A stretch of DNA of 64,000 bases from Burkholderia sp. Bp8963 (lineage in GTDB: Bacteria > Pseudomonadota > Gammaproteobacteria > Burkholderiales > Burkholderiaceae). Within the stretch, counting starts at the first letter, position 1, and each line of letters starts with the position of its first letter. Positions 53,010 to 62,471 of this stretch are shown here, one piece after another. The notes under the pieces are model-generated. The model was not told the origin of the DNA, ran no database searches, and saw nothing but the letters and a program-made list of their open reading frames with translations. The position numbers were made by a program, and so were the translations under genes. Location: contig NZ_QTQP01000001.1 of assembly GCF_003854275.1 (NCBI RefSeq), positions 1-64,000 of the forward strand, given 5' to 3'.

Positions 53010-54101
53010 TCAGAACCGCTGCTGAATCCCCACGGTCGCGCCGACCTGCGTATCGCTGTATCCCGCGACGTCGCGCGACACCCCGACCTTCTGCCCGTGC
53101 TTCGCAATCGCGAAGCCACCGGACGCATACAGCACCGTGCGCTTCGACAGCGCGTAGTTCGCGCGCACCGACACCAGCGTCGGATCGGCGTCGGTGCCGC
53201 CCTTGATGTTCTGGTGATACACGGCCGCGATCAGCGAGAACGCCGGCGTGAACTGGTACGAGCCGCCGACCCAGTACATATCGCTCAACTGGTTCGCGGC
53301 TGTCGTGCGGAACGTGCGCTTGTAATTGCGGTAGCCGGCCATCGTCTTCAGCTTGCCGAAGTCGTAGCTGAGGCCCGCGTGGATCCCCTGGATGTAGTTG
53401 ACCGGGTCGGCCGGCGTCACGCTGTCGGCCGCGCCACTCTGGCTGTCGAACGTGACGACCGCGGCGAACGGCCCGGTCTCGTAGCCGAGCGCGAAGTCGT
53501 ATTTCGAGCTGGTCTTCACGCTGCCCGGCACGTTGCCGAAGCCGTACATCGCGCCGAACTTGAAGCCCGCGTATTCGCCGTCATAGCGCACCGCGTTCGA
53601 CGAGCGCGTGAACAGGCCGTCCTTGCGGCCGCCCGTTGCCGTCGACGACGTCGCCCACGAATAGTTCTGCGCGTAGCCCATCGGATCGAACGGCAGCATG
53701 TAGTCGTAGGTCACGGTGAAATTGCGGCCCAGCGTGAGCTCGCCCCATTTGCCTTTCAGCCCGACCGTCGCACGGCGCGCGAAGATCGAATCGGGGCCGT
53801 CGTCGAACGCGCCATTCGCGAGGTCGATGCCGCTCTCGAGCCGGAACACGGCCTTCAGCCCGCCGCCGAGATCCTCGACGCCGCGCAGGCCCCAGCGCGA
53901 CGTGTTCTTGTTGCCGGATTTCAGCTTGAACGCGTTGCCGCCTTCGGGCGCCGCGTGGTTCGAGAATTCGATGCCGGCATCCATGATCCCGTAGATCGTG
54001 ACCGACGACTGTGCATAGGCGGCAGGCGCGGCGACGCAGGCCGCGGCGGCCGAGCCAGTGAGGACTACTGCGCGAAGGGAACGTGCTGCGCAAGACTTCA
54101 T
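53010..54101 (-). CDS. Outer-membrane porin, linked to the ABC importer
   Basis: A 363-residue porin of the same family as the one at 8995. Signal peptide ends ...PAAYAQ, mature start SSVTIYGIMDAGIEFSN, with SRWGLRGVEDLGGGLKAVFR and a C-terminal GIQQRF. GGAGACACCGCC precedes the ATG. It is co-directional with the ABC importer genes, 138 bases after the ATPase, so it probably provides outer-membrane passage for the same solute. Confidence 0.92.
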   Translation of the reverse strand: MKSCAARSLRAVVLTGSAAAACVAAPAAYAQSSVTIYGIMDAGIEFSNHAAPEGGNAFKLKSGNKNTSRWGLRGVEDLGGGLKAVFRLESGIDLANGAFDDGPDSIFARRATVGLKGKWGELTLGRNFTVTYDYMLPFDPMGYAQNYSWATSSTATGGRKDGLFTRSSNAVRYDGEYAGFKFGAMYGFGNVPGSVKTSSKYDFALGYETGPFAAVVTFDSQSGAADSVTPADPVNYIQGIHAGLSYDFGKLKTMAGYRNYKRTFRTTAANQLSDMYWVGGSYQFTPAFSLIAAVYHQNIKGGTDADPTLVSVRANYALSKRTVLYASGGFAIAKHGQKVGVSRDVAGYSDTQVGATVGIQQRF

Positions 54102-54239
54102 TGGCGGTGTCTCCTTGGTTCTTGTGGGTGAGGAAAATCGTGGCGCGCACGGCGCCTCGGCGGATGTCGGGGGATATCCGCCGAGGCGAGCTGCGCTGCG
54201 CGCTCGGGCACGGCGGCGAACGCTGCGCCGCCGCGCGGG

Positions 54240-55307
54240 TCAGCCTGCCTTCGCGAACGCCCAGCAGTCGTTGGTCGGGAATTCGATCCAGTGCTTGCCG
54301 GCCGAGCGCGGCACGTGGCCGAACGCGCGCAGCCGCAGGTCGCCGCAATGGAACAGGTATTCCCAGCGGTCGCCGAGATACATCGACGTGACGAGGTCGG
54401 CCTGCAGCCGGTTCGCGCCGGGGCCGTCGGCGACCTGCACGCGTTCGAGGCGGATCACCGCCTGAGCGTGCTGGCCGGGCGCGAGTGTGTCGCGTGCGAG
54501 CGCGCGCAACTGCCAGCCGTCGCCGGCGAGCGTCACGCATTCGCCGTCGACCGCTGCGACGCGTGCGTCGATCCGGTTGTTGCTGCCCATGAATTCGGCC
54601 GTATACAGCGAGCGGGGTGCGCCATACAGCTCGGCCGGCGTGCCTTCCTGCTCGATGCGGCCGTTGCGCAGCAGCAGGATGCGGTCGGACATCGCCATCG
54701 CCTCGGTCTGGTCGTGCGTCACGCACAGCGCCGACAGCCCGAGCGACACGATCAGCTCGCGCAGCCATGCGCGCGCTTCCTCGCGCAGCTTCGCATCGAG
54801 GTTCGACAACGGCTCGTCGAGCAGGATCACGGGCGGGTTGTAGACGAGCGCCCGCGCAATCGCGACGCGCTGCTGCTGGCCGCCCGACAGCTGGTGCGGA
54901 TAGCGCTCGGCGAGATGCCCGAGGCCGAGCTGGTTTAGCGCGGTCTGCACGCGGCGTTTCTGCTCGGCAGGCGCGACGCGGCGCAGCTTCAGCCCGTAGC
55001 CGACGTTGTCGGCGACGGTGCGGTGCGGCCACAGCGCATACGACTGGAACACGAGCCCGAGCGAGCGCTGCTCGACCGGCAGGTCGATGCGCCGCGCGCC
55101 GTCGAAGAACACGCGGTCGTCGAGCTGGATGCGGCCGTCGGACGGCTGTTCGAGGCCCGCGACCGCGCGCAGCAGCGTGGTCTTGCCGCTGCCGGACGCG
55201 CCCAGCAGGCACACGACCTCGCCGGCCTTCAGTTCGAACGACACGCCCTTGAGGATCGGATTCGCGCCGTAGCTGAGATGCAGATCGTCGACGATGAGCT
55301 TATCCAT
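54240..55307 (-). CDS. ABC importer ATP-binding protein (FbpC/PotA type)
   Basis: A 355-residue ATPase. Walker A LLGASGSGKTTLLRA, signature [15 protein letters not shown], Walker B VILLDEPLSNLDAKLRE and H-loop CVTHDQTEAMAMSD are intact. A C-terminal TOBE-like domain (about residues 240-355) is typical of the iron/putrescine/spermidine group. The start overlaps the permease stop by eight bases. Powers the fused permease encoded just upstream. Confidence 0.92.
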   Translation of the reverse strand: MDKLIVDDLHLSYGANPILKGVSFELKAGEVVCLLGASGSGKTTLLRAVAGLEQPSDGRIQLDDRVFFDGARRIDLPVEQRSLGLVFQSYALWPHRTVADNVGYGLKLRRVAPAEQKRRVQTALNQLGLGHLAERYPHQLSGGQQQRVAIARALVYNPPVILLDEPLSNLDAKLREEARAWLRELIVSLGLSALCVTHDQTEAMAMSDRILLLRNGRIEQEGTPAELYGAPRSLYTAEFMGSNNRIDARVAAVDGECVTLAGDGWQLRALARDTLAPGQHAQAVIRLERVQVADGPGANRLQADLVTSMYLGDRWEYLFHCGDLRLRAFGHVPRSAGKHWIEFPTNDCWAFAKAG

Positions 55308-57069
55308 GAAGTTTCACTCCGAAGCGCAGGGCCACGCCGAGACCGGCGCCGACCATCGCGATGTTGATGACAGAGAGCGCGGCAACCTGGTCGACCGCGC
55401 CGGTCGCCCACAGCGACACGAGCAGCGCGCCGATCACTTCGGTGCCGGGCGACAGCAGGTAGACGGCGGTCGAGTATTCGCGCTCGAAGATCATGAAGAT
55501 CAGCAGCCACGCGGCGAGCAGGCCGAAGCGCACGAGCGGCAGCGTCACGTCGAGCGACACGCGGCTGCGCGTCGCGCCGACGCTGCGCCCGGCTTCCTCG
55601 AGCTCCGGCCCGACCTGCAGCAGCGCGCTCTGGATCAGCCGCATCCCGTACGCGAGCCACACGACCGTGTACGCGATCCAGATGCTCCACATCGAGCTCT
55701 TCAGTTCGCGCAGGCCCGGCACGAACAGGAAGATCCACAGGAACGCGAGGCCGGCGAGCAGGCCTGGCACCGCGCGCGGCAGCAGCACGAGGTAGTCGAG
55801 CAGCTTCGTCGCCCAGTCGTTGCGGCGGTGGCCGGCGAACGCGACGAGCGAGTAGAAGCCGATCGCGATTGCGCCGCCGATCACGCCGATGCCGAGCGTG
55901 TTGACGATCGCGCGCACGAGGTTGTCCTGCTCGAACAGCTCGACGAAGTTCGACAGCGTCAGCGCTTCGCCGAGCGCCACGCCTTCGCCCCAGTTGGTCA
56001 CGAACGCGCGCAGCACGATGCCGGAGATCGGCACGATCACGGTCAGCGCGAGCCACAGCCCGACGATCGCGACCGCAACCCAGCGCCACGCGCCGAGCGG
56101 CAGCACGGTCGTGCGGCCGGCCTTGCCCTTCACGGTGACGAAGCGGTTCGCCGTCTTCAGCAGCCGGCGCTGCAGCAGCACGAGCGGGAACGTGATCGCG
56201 ATGATGCAGATTGCGACCGCCGCCATCAGGTGATACGACGGCACGCCGAGCTTGTTGGTCAGCTTGTACAGGTAGGTCGCGAGCACGAGGTGGCCTTCCG
56301 GATCGCCGAGCACGAGCGGCAGCCCGAACACCTCGAAGCCGAGGAAGAACACCAGCACGCCGGCGAACAGCAGCGCGGGCATCGTCATCGGCAGGCTCAC
56401 GTCGAGGGCGACGCGGAACGGCCGCGCGCCGGTCACGCGCGCCGCTTCCTCGACGTCGGAGCCGAGGTTGCGCAGCGCGGCCGACGAATACAGGTATACG
56501 TGCGGCACGTGCGTGAGCCCGACGATCAGCGTGATCGCGAAGATCGAGTAGATGTTCCAGGGCACGCTGTCGGCGCCGAACAGCGCCTTGAACCACACCG
56601 AGTAGAAGCCGACCGGGCCGACCGCGACCACGTAGCCGAACGCGAGCACCATCGGCGACACGAACACCGGCGTGAGCAGCAGCGGTTCGAGCCAGCGGCG
56701 GCCGGGCAGGTCGGTGCGCACCATCAGGAACGCGAGGATGCCGCCGAGCGGGATCGCGATGAACAGCATGCCGCCGGCGATGATGAACGAGTTCGTCACG
56801 GCCGACCAGAAGTCGGGATCGCTGAAGACGAAGCGAAAGCCTTCGATGCCGAGCGTCTTGTTCGCGTCGAAGAACGGCGCGGACAGCAGGCTCTGGAACA
56901 GGATGAAGCCGAGCGGCAGCGCGACTGCGATGGTGAGCACCGCGATGACGATCCAGCGCAGCATGCCGGCGAGCGGCTGCAGGCTGCTGGCGCGCAGCGC
57001 GGGAATCGCGCCGCCGCCGGTGGGTTGCGGAACGGCCGGCGGCGCTCCGCGTGTGCTGGTTGAAAGCAT
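55300..57069 (-). CDS. ABC importer permease, two fused domains (FbpB type)
   Basis: A 589-residue inner-membrane protein in which two permease domains are fused, as in FbpB/SfuB. About 12 hydrophobic segments are present. Two EAA coupling loops are visible: VEEAARVTGARPFRVALDVS and LEEAGRSVGATRSRVSLDVT. Each half has the family spacing from the coupling loop to the next helix. ATG at 57069 is preferred over a start at 57129. A single protein thus supplies both translocation halves. Confidence 0.92.
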   Translation of the reverse strand: MLSTSTRGAPPAVPQPTGGGAIPALRASSLQPLAGMLRWIVIAVLTIAVALPLGFILFQSLLSAPFFDANKTLGIEGFRFVFSDPDFWSAVTNSFIIAGGMLFIAIPLGGILAFLMVRTDLPGRRWLEPLLLTPVFVSPMVLAFGYVVAVGPVGFYSVWFKALFGADSVPWNIYSIFAITLIVGLTHVPHVYLYSSAALRNLGSDVEEAARVTGARPFRVALDVSLPMTMPALLFAGVLVFFLGFEVFGLPLVLGDPEGHLVLATYLYKLTNKLGVPSYHLMAAVAICIIAITFPLVLLQRRLLKTANRFVTVKGKAGRTTVLPLGAWRWVAVAIVGLWLALTVIVPISGIVLRAFVTNWGEGVALGEALTLSNFVELFEQDNLVRAIVNTLGIGVIGGAIAIGFYSLVAFAGHRRNDWATKLLDYLVLLPRAVPGLLAGLAFLWIFLFVPGLRELKSSMWSIWIAYTVVWLAYGMRLIQSALLQVGPELEEAGRSVGATRSRVSLDVTLPLVRFGLLAAWLLIFMIFEREYSTAVYLLSPGTEVIGALLVSLWATGAVDQVAALSVINIAMVGAGLGVALRFGVKLHG

Positions 57070-57172
57070 GAGTTCGCCCCTGCGGCCCGCGGGCCGCATA
57101 AAGGAAGTCGTCGGAAAGGGGAGGCGCATCGCCCGCGATGCGGGCGACGCCTGGCGAGGCGTTAAGCGGCGA

Positions 57173-58261
57173 TCAGCGCTTGATCGACTGTTGCCACTGC
57201 TTGAGGAACGCGAGGCGCTTCGACTGGTCGAGGTAGACGAGCAGGCCGGTGCCGATCTGGATCGGCTTCAGCGAGTCGCCGAGTTCCTTCATCAGGCCGG
57301 CAGCCGACGTCTCGCCGTTCACGTCGGTGCGGATCGCATACAGGTTCGCCTGGTTCGCGATCAGCGTCTGGCCGCGCTGCGACAGCAGGTAGTCGACCCA
57401 CAGCTTCGCGGCATTCGGGCTCTTAGCCTTCTTCGAGATCGTCGCGAGGCGGCTCACGACCTGTGTGTAGTCCCGCGGAAACACATAGCCGATCGACTTG
57501 TCCTTCTTCGCCTTCGCGTACGCATACGAGCCGATGATGTTGTAGCCGATCAGGTTCTCGCCGGACGAGATCCGCTCCATCATCGCGCCGGTGCTCGACT
57601 GCAGCTTCGGGCCGGTTGCGCCGATCGCCTTCACGAGTTCCCACGTGACCTTCTCGTTCAGGTGCGCGTCCTGCGTCAGCGCGTTGAAGCCGACGCCGGA
57701 CTTCTCGACGTCGTACGTCGTGAGCTTGCCCTTGAACTTGTCCGGTTGCGACGCGAGCAGCTTGATCAGCTCGGTGCGCGTCTTCGGCACCTCGTTCTCG
57801 GGGATCAGGCGCTTGTTGTAGACGATCGCGAGCGGTTCGAACGTCGTGCCGTACGCCTGCTTCTGGTATTGCGCCCACTGCGGCACGTTCGCGCTTTCGG
57901 GCGAATCGTACGGCGCCATCAGACCGTCGTTGACGAGCTTGACCTGCAGGTCCATCGCCGAGCTCCACAGCACGTCGGCGCTGGTGCTGTTCGCCGCGTT
58001 CTCGCTGATGTAGCGGTTGTACAGTTCGGTGCTGTTCATGTCGTTGTACTCCACCTTGATTCCGTACAGGCTTTCGAAATCCTTGATCAGCGGCCGTACG
58101 AGGCCCGTGTCGGTCGTCGAATAGACGATCAGCTTGCCTTCCTTCTTCGCGGCATCGACGACGCCCTGGTAGTTACCCGGATATCCGGCCGGAACCTGCG
58201 CGCTGGCGGCGCCGGCGACGATCGACAGGATGGCGGCGAGGTGCTTCGGTGCGAACGGCAT
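57173..58261 (-). CDS. Periplasmic binding protein of the ABC importer (Fbp/AfuA-like)
   Basis: A 362-residue solute-binding protein. A Sec signal peptide (MPFAPKHLAAILSIVAGAAS) precedes the mature AQVPAGYPGNYQGVVDAAKK. The family motif LIVYSTTDTGLVRPLIKDFE resembles ABC ferric-iron/2-aminoethylphosphonate-type binding proteins, but the conserved tyrosine pair of ferric-binding proteins was not verified. ATG at 58261 follows a strong GGAGGAAGAC. It is the first gene of the importer operon and divergent from the two-component system. Confidence 0.88.
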   Translation of the reverse strand: MPFAPKHLAAILSIVAGAASAQVPAGYPGNYQGVVDAAKKEGKLIVYSTTDTGLVRPLIKDFESLYGIKVEYNDMNSTELYNRYISENAANSTSADVLWSSAMDLQVKLVNDGLMAPYDSPESANVPQWAQYQKQAYGTTFEPLAIVYNKRLIPENEVPKTRTELIKLLASQPDKFKGKLTTYDVEKSGVGFNALTQDAHLNEKVTWELVKAIGATGPKLQSSTGAMMERISSGENLIGYNIIGSYAYAKAKKDKSIGYVFPRDYTQVVSRLATISKKAKSPNAAKLWVDYLLSQRGQTLIANQANLYAIRTDVNGETSAAGLMKELGDSLKPIQIGTGLLVYLDQSKRLAFLKQWQQSIKR

Positions 58262-58386
58262 GTCTTCCTCCAATTACGCGTCTGTGTTGTTCGAGTGACG
58301 CGGATGTTAATTGCGACGCACTTTCAGCCTGCTTTCATTTCGGTTCACAATAGCGTCCTTTGTGTCATGGATTTCCCGAGGTCCCC

Positions 58387-59058
58387 ATGCGTGTGCTGCT
58401 CGTCGAAGACAACCCGATCCTCGCGCAATCGCTGTCCGATGCGCTGGCTGCCGCGCGTTTCGCGGTCGATCACATGGCGGACGGGGAGGCGGCGGATCAC
58501 GTGCTGCGCACGCAGGATTACGCGCTCGTGATCCTCGATCTGGGCCTGCCGAAGCTCGACGGGCTCGAGGTGCTGCGGCGGCTGCGCTCACGGCGCAACC
58601 CGGTGCCGGTGCTGATCCTGACCGCGCACGGCTCGGTCGAGGACCGCGTAAAGGGGCTCGATCTCGGGGCCGACGATTATCTCGCGAAACCTTTCGAGCT
58701 GACCGAGCTGGAGGCGCGCGCTCGCGCGCTGATCCGGCGCAGCCTCGGGCACGAGCATTCGCGCGTCGAATGCGGGCCGCTTGCGTTCGACAGCGTCGAC
58801 CGCAGCTTCCGGCTCGCGGGCGAGCCGCTGTCGCTGACGCCGCGCGAGCGTTCGGTACTCGAGGTGCTGATCCTGCGCAATGGCCGCGCGATCAACAAGG
58901 ACACGCTGTCGGAGAAGATCTTCGGGCTCGACGAATCGGTCAACGCCGACGCGATCGAGATCTACGTGTATCGGCTGCGCAAGAAGCTGGAGAACAGCGG
59001 CGTTGCGATCGTCACGCTGCGCGGGCTCGGCTACCTGCTCGAAGCGAAGGCCGTATGA
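58387..59058 (+). CDS. OmpR-family response regulator (TctD/QseB-like)
   Basis: A 223-residue response regulator. The phospho-acceptor is Asp51 (LVILDLGLPKLDG), and the acidic pair is in LLVEDNP. The C-terminal winged helix includes LSLTPRERSVLEVLILRNGR and YVYRLRKKLENSGVAI. ATG at 58387 fits the family (MRVLLVEDN). It shares a 125-base gap with the divergent ABC importer operon, which it probably activates in response to the partner kinase. It overlaps the kinase start by ATGA. Confidence 0.93.
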   Translation: MRVLLVEDNPILAQSLSDALAAARFAVDHMADGEAADHVLRTQDYALVILDLGLPKLDGLEVLRRLRSRRNPVPVLILTAHGSVEDRVKGLDLGADDYLAKPFELTELEARARALIRRSLGHEHSRVECGPLAFDSVDRSFRLAGEPLSLTPRERSVLEVLILRNGRAINKDTLSEKIFGLDESVNADAIEIYVYRLRKKLENSGVAIVTLRGLGYLLEAKAV

Positions 59059-60491
59059 ACGCCCCCCAGGCTCATGTTCGTTTGCTGACGCGGCCAAACC
59101 TGCGGATGCAGGTCGCGCTGTGGCTGCTGCTGCCGCTGCTCGGCCTGCTCGCGCTCGACTCGTGGCTCACCTACCAGCGCGCGATGAGCGCTGCGCATGT
59201 CGCGTTCGACCGCACGCTGTCGTCGTCGCTGAAGTCGATCCGCGAGGGTGTGCGGCTGAACCAGGGAGAGATCGAGGTCGACCTGCCGTATCTGGCGCTC
59301 GAGATGTTCGAGTCGAGCGACGGCGGCAAGATCTACTACCTGATCCGCGAGGACAACGGCCGCGCGGTGACGGGCTACCCCGACCTGCCGCTGCCTCAGG
59401 GGCGCGATGCGGGCGACGGCGCGCTGTTCGCGACGCGCTACTACGACGCCGTCTATCGCGGCGAACGCCTGCGGATGGCCGCGCTGCGCCTGCCGATCCA
59501 CGACGTGCCGAGCGCACAGTCGCGCATCGTGTGGGTGATGGTCGGCGAGACGATCGAGGCGCGCCAGGCGCTCGCGCGCGAGATCCTGATGGGTTCGCTG
59601 CTGCAGGAGGGGCTGCTCGTGGTGCTTGCGCTCGGCATCGTGTGGCTCGGCGTCGGGCGCGGGCTGCGGCCGCTGAGCAGGCTGTCGGCGACGGTTGCCG
59701 CGCGCGCCGAGGACGATCCGACGCCGCTCGATACCGGCGGGATGCCGAGCGAGCTCGCGCCGCTCGTCGATTCGATCAACCAGTACATCGGCCGCACGCA
59801 GCGGATGCAGGTCGCGCGGCGGCGCTTCTTCGCGGATGCCGCGCACCAGCTGAAGACGCCGCTCGCAGCCGTGCAGGCGGGCGTCGAGCTCGCGCTGCGG
59901 CCCCACGAGCAGCCGCGCGTGAACGTGCATCTGCGGCGCGTGAACGGTGCGGTGCGGCAGGCGGCGAAGATCGTCCAGCAGCTGCTGTCGCTGTCGCGGC
60001 TCGATTCGGACAGCGGGCAGGCCGTCGCACACCAGCCGGTCGCGCTGCACCGGCTCGCGCGCAGCGTGACGCTCGACTGGTCGCCGGTGGCCCGCGCGCG
60101 CGACATCGATCTCGGCTTCGAGCACGAGGCGGATGTCGACGTGCTTGGCCAGCCCGATCTGCTCGGCGAGTTGATCGGCAACCTGATCGACAACGCGATC
60201 CGCTATGCGGGCGACCGCGCGGTGATTACCGTGCGCGTGTCGCACGACGGCGGGCACGCGCGGCTCGACGTGATCGACAACGGACCGGGGATTCACGAGA
60301 GCGAGCGCGACGCGGTGTTCGAGCGGTTCCATCGCGGCAGCAACACGCAGACGGTCGAAGGTACGGGGCTCGGGCTGTCGATCGTGAGAGAGATCGCGCG
60401 GGTGCATCAGGGGAGGGTCGCGCTGAGTGATGCGGCGGGCGGCGGGTTGATCGTCACCGTGACGCTGCCCGTGCTGCGTGAGGCGGCGTAG
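59055..60491 (+). CDS. Two-component sensor histidine kinase (TctE/QseC-like)
   Basis: A 478-residue membrane kinase. TM1 (VALWLLLPLLGLLALDSWLT) and TM2 (GLLVVLALGIVWLGVGRGL) flank a periplasmic sensor domain (about residues 45-180). HAMP-like and dimerisation segments follow, with phospho-acceptor His264 (FADAAHQLKTPLAAV). The ATPase boxes NLIDNAIRYA, DNGPGIHESERD and GTGLGLSIVREI are intact. It senses a periplasmic signal, probably the solute of the neighbouring ABC importer, or a metabolite related to it. Confidence 0.93.
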   Translation: MNAPQAHVRLLTRPNLRMQVALWLLLPLLGLLALDSWLTYQRAMSAAHVAFDRTLSSSLKSIREGVRLNQGEIEVDLPYLALEMFESSDGGKIYYLIREDNGRAVTGYPDLPLPQGRDAGDGALFATRYYDAVYRGERLRMAALRLPIHDVPSAQSRIVWVMVGETIEARQALAREILMGSLLQEGLLVVLALGIVWLGVGRGLRPLSRLSATVAARAEDDPTPLDTGGMPSELAPLVDSINQYIGRTQRMQVARRRFFADAAHQLKTPLAAVQAGVELALRPHEQPRVNVHLRRVNGAVRQAAKIVQQLLSLSRLDSDSGQAVAHQPVALHRLARSVTLDWSPVARARDIDLGFEHEADVDVLGQPDLLGELIGNLIDNAIRYAGDRAVITVRVSHDGGHARLDVIDNGPGIHESERDAVFERFHRGSNTQTVEGTGLGLSIVREIARVHQGRVALSDAAGGGLIVTVTLPVLREAA

Positions 60492-60518
60492 CGGGGGCTC
60501 GCCGGGCAGCATCCGCCT

Positions 60519-61385
60519 TCAGTCGCCGAACCCGATTTCCGCCTCGAGCGCCTGCCCGACTTCGAGAAAACGCCCCGCGCCGCGCACGACGATCGCGTTG
60601 TTGCCGAACGTCAGCGCGCCGTCGAAATTCGGGTTCGCGCGATAGGTCTGCAGCGTGTCGGTCGGCTCGTGCGGCCAGGCGGGATCGGGCGCGCCGGTGC
60701 GCTGGTCGATCGTCGGCACCGGGCAGCGCGTGCACAGCTTCACGAGGCGCAGCCGCACCGGCGTGTCGCCGTCGGTGTCGAGGTGCTCGATGAAATCCTC
60801 TTCAAACGCGTCGATGCCCGACACGACGAGGTTCGGACGGAAGCGGTCCATCGGAATCGCCGGCGCGCCCTTCGCGACAAGGCGCGCGTTCAGGTCGTCG
60901 AGCGACGCCTGGCCGATCACGAGCAGCGGGTAGCCGTCGGCGAAGCGGGTCGATGCGTCGAGCTCGCCGGTCCATTTACGGCTGCACGCGCGCCGCGCAT
61001 CGGGCGCGAAGCGCGCGAGCTTCGCCGGCATGCCGAGGAATTCGCTGAACCAGGCGGCGGTGGCCGCACCGGTGTCGATCGCGTCGACGGTGTCGCGCCA
61101 GACGGTCGCCGCCATCTTCGGCGTCTGCGCCGACGCTTCGCCGTCGAGCGGCGTGCGCAGCTCGGGCATGCCGGGCGCATTCAGCACCAGCGCGTCGCCG
61201 TCGAATGCGGGTTGCACGAGCGCGAGGCGCGGATGCGTGCGCTGCGTGATCATCTCGCCGGCCGCGTCGGTCACCATCCAGTGACGGTCGTAGGCGAGCC
61301 CGGTGTCGAGCAGCAGCGCGCGGCGTAGCGCGATGCCGCCGCAGGATTTGATCGGGTAGACGAAAAGTTCGCTGATGGTTGGCAT
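60519..61385 (-). CDS. YcbX-type MOSC-domain protein
   Basis: A 288-residue protein with an N-terminal MOSC beta-barrel domain (SELFVYPIKSCGGIALRRAL) and a C-terminal MOSC domain with the molybdenum-ligating-type cysteine in LVKLCTRCPVPTID. YcbX of E. coli reduces N-hydroxylated base analogues with molybdenum cofactor. No C-terminal ferredoxin domain is present, so it depends on external electron transfer. It lies 77 bases downstream of the SsuA-like binding protein gene on the same strand, and co-transcription is possible. It is convergent with the histidine kinase gene. Confidence 0.9.
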   Translation of the reverse strand: MPTISELFVYPIKSCGGIALRRALLLDTGLAYDRHWMVTDAAGEMITQRTHPRLALVQPAFDGDALVLNAPGMPELRTPLDGEASAQTPKMAATVWRDTVDAIDTGAATAAWFSEFLGMPAKLARFAPDARRACSRKWTGELDASTRFADGYPLLVIGQASLDDLNARLVAKGAPAIPMDRFRPNLVVSGIDAFEEDFIEHLDTDGDTPVRLRLVKLCTRCPVPTIDQRTGAPDPAWPHEPTDTLQTYRANPNFDGALTFGNNAIVVRGAGRFLEVGQALEAEIGFGD

Positions 61386-61462
61386 GGTGCTGGCTTCGAC
61401 CGACGCGGAAAGTCAAAGCGCGATTGTGCCAGATCGCTCTATTGCACGTTGGTGCCTCTTCG

Positions 61463-62419
61463 TCAGGCCGGCAGCGGAAAGCCGCGATCGAACGTCGGAC
61501 GCACGTCGAGCGGCTGGCGCAGCAAACCGGCCTTCAGGTAGAAGTCGGCCGTGCGCTGCTGCTCGGCGATCACGGCCGCGTCGATCGGCTGCCAGTGCGT
61601 GCGGCGTCGTTCGAACTGCAGCTTCGCGGCCGGCTGAGGGATGCCGATGATGCGCGCGAGCGTCGCCGAGAACGTATCGGCATGCCGGTACGACCAGGCC
61701 TGCGCGCGCACGACGCGCTGCAGGAAATCGCGCAGCACGTCGCGTTTCGCGGCGAGCGCGGTATCGGTCGCCGCGACGTAGCTGAGCCCCGACCACAGGC
61801 CGCGCCCGTCGACGAGCACGCGCGCACGGCCGCTCGTTTCCGCGAGCGCCGTGTACGGTTCCCACGTCGCCCACGCGTCGATCGAGCCGCTCGCGAGCGC
61901 GAGCATCGTGTCGGCGGGCGGCAGGAAGCGGAACGACACGTCGTCCGGCGCGAGCCCCGCCGCGTCGAGCGCCTTCAGCGTGACGAAATGGCCGATCGAG
62001 CCGCGCGTCGTGCCGACGCGCTTGCCTTTCAGGTCGGCGGCGGTCTTCAGCGGTGCGTCCGGCCGCACGACGACGGCGGTGCCGTATGGATCGGAGCGGT
62101 TCGCGCCGATCACCTTGATCCGCGCGCCCGATGCAAGCGCAAAGATCACCGGCGCGTCGCCGATCGGCCCGCAATCCACCGCGCCCGCGTTCAACGCTTC
62201 GGCGAGCGGCGCGGCGGCCGGGAACTCGGTCCACGCGACGTCGTAGGTGAGTTCGCTCAGTTCGCCCGCCGCTTCGAGCAGCGCGCGCAGCCCGCCTTTC
62301 TGGTCGCCGGCACGCAGCAGCGGGCGTGCGCCGGATTGCGCGCGCAGGGTGAGCGGGGCGGCAGCGAGCGTCGCGCAGGCGGCGGCTTGGGTCAGGAAAT
62401 GGCGTCGGGTCGGGTTCAT
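61463..62419 (-). CDS. SsuA/TauA-like substrate-binding protein (Tat-exported)
   Basis: A 318-residue binding protein of the nitrate/sulfonate/taurine group. A twin-arginine signal (NPTRRHFLTQAAACATLAAA) starts the protein. The family blocks VDCGPIGDAPVIFALASGA and DLKGKRVGTTRGSIGHF follow, then IDAWATWEPYTA. The Tat signal is unusual for this family, which is normally Sec-exported, though Tat-dependent members exist in Burkholderia. Substrate probably an alkanesulfonate, but nitrile, thiocyanate or other small anions cannot be excluded. 52 bases after the cytochrome gene. Confidence 0.87.
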   Translation of the reverse strand: MNPTRRHFLTQAAACATLAAAPLTLRAQSGARPLLRAGDQKGGLRALLEAAGELSELTYDVAWTEFPAAAPLAEALNAGAVDCGPIGDAPVIFALASGARIKVIGANRSDPYGTAVVVRPDAPLKTAADLKGKRVGTTRGSIGHFVTLKALDAAGLAPDDVSFRFLPPADTMLALASGSIDAWATWEPYTALAETSGRARVLVDGRGLWSGLSYVAATDTALAAKRDVLRDFLQRVVRAQAWSYRHADTFSATLARIIGIPQPAAKLQFERRRTHWQPIDAAVIAEQQRTADFYLKAGLLRQPLDVRPTFDRGFPLPA

Positions 62420-62471
62420 CGTGGGGCTCGGTCAGTCAGGAAAGCGTTCGGTCGCAGCGGCGGAGCGCTCG

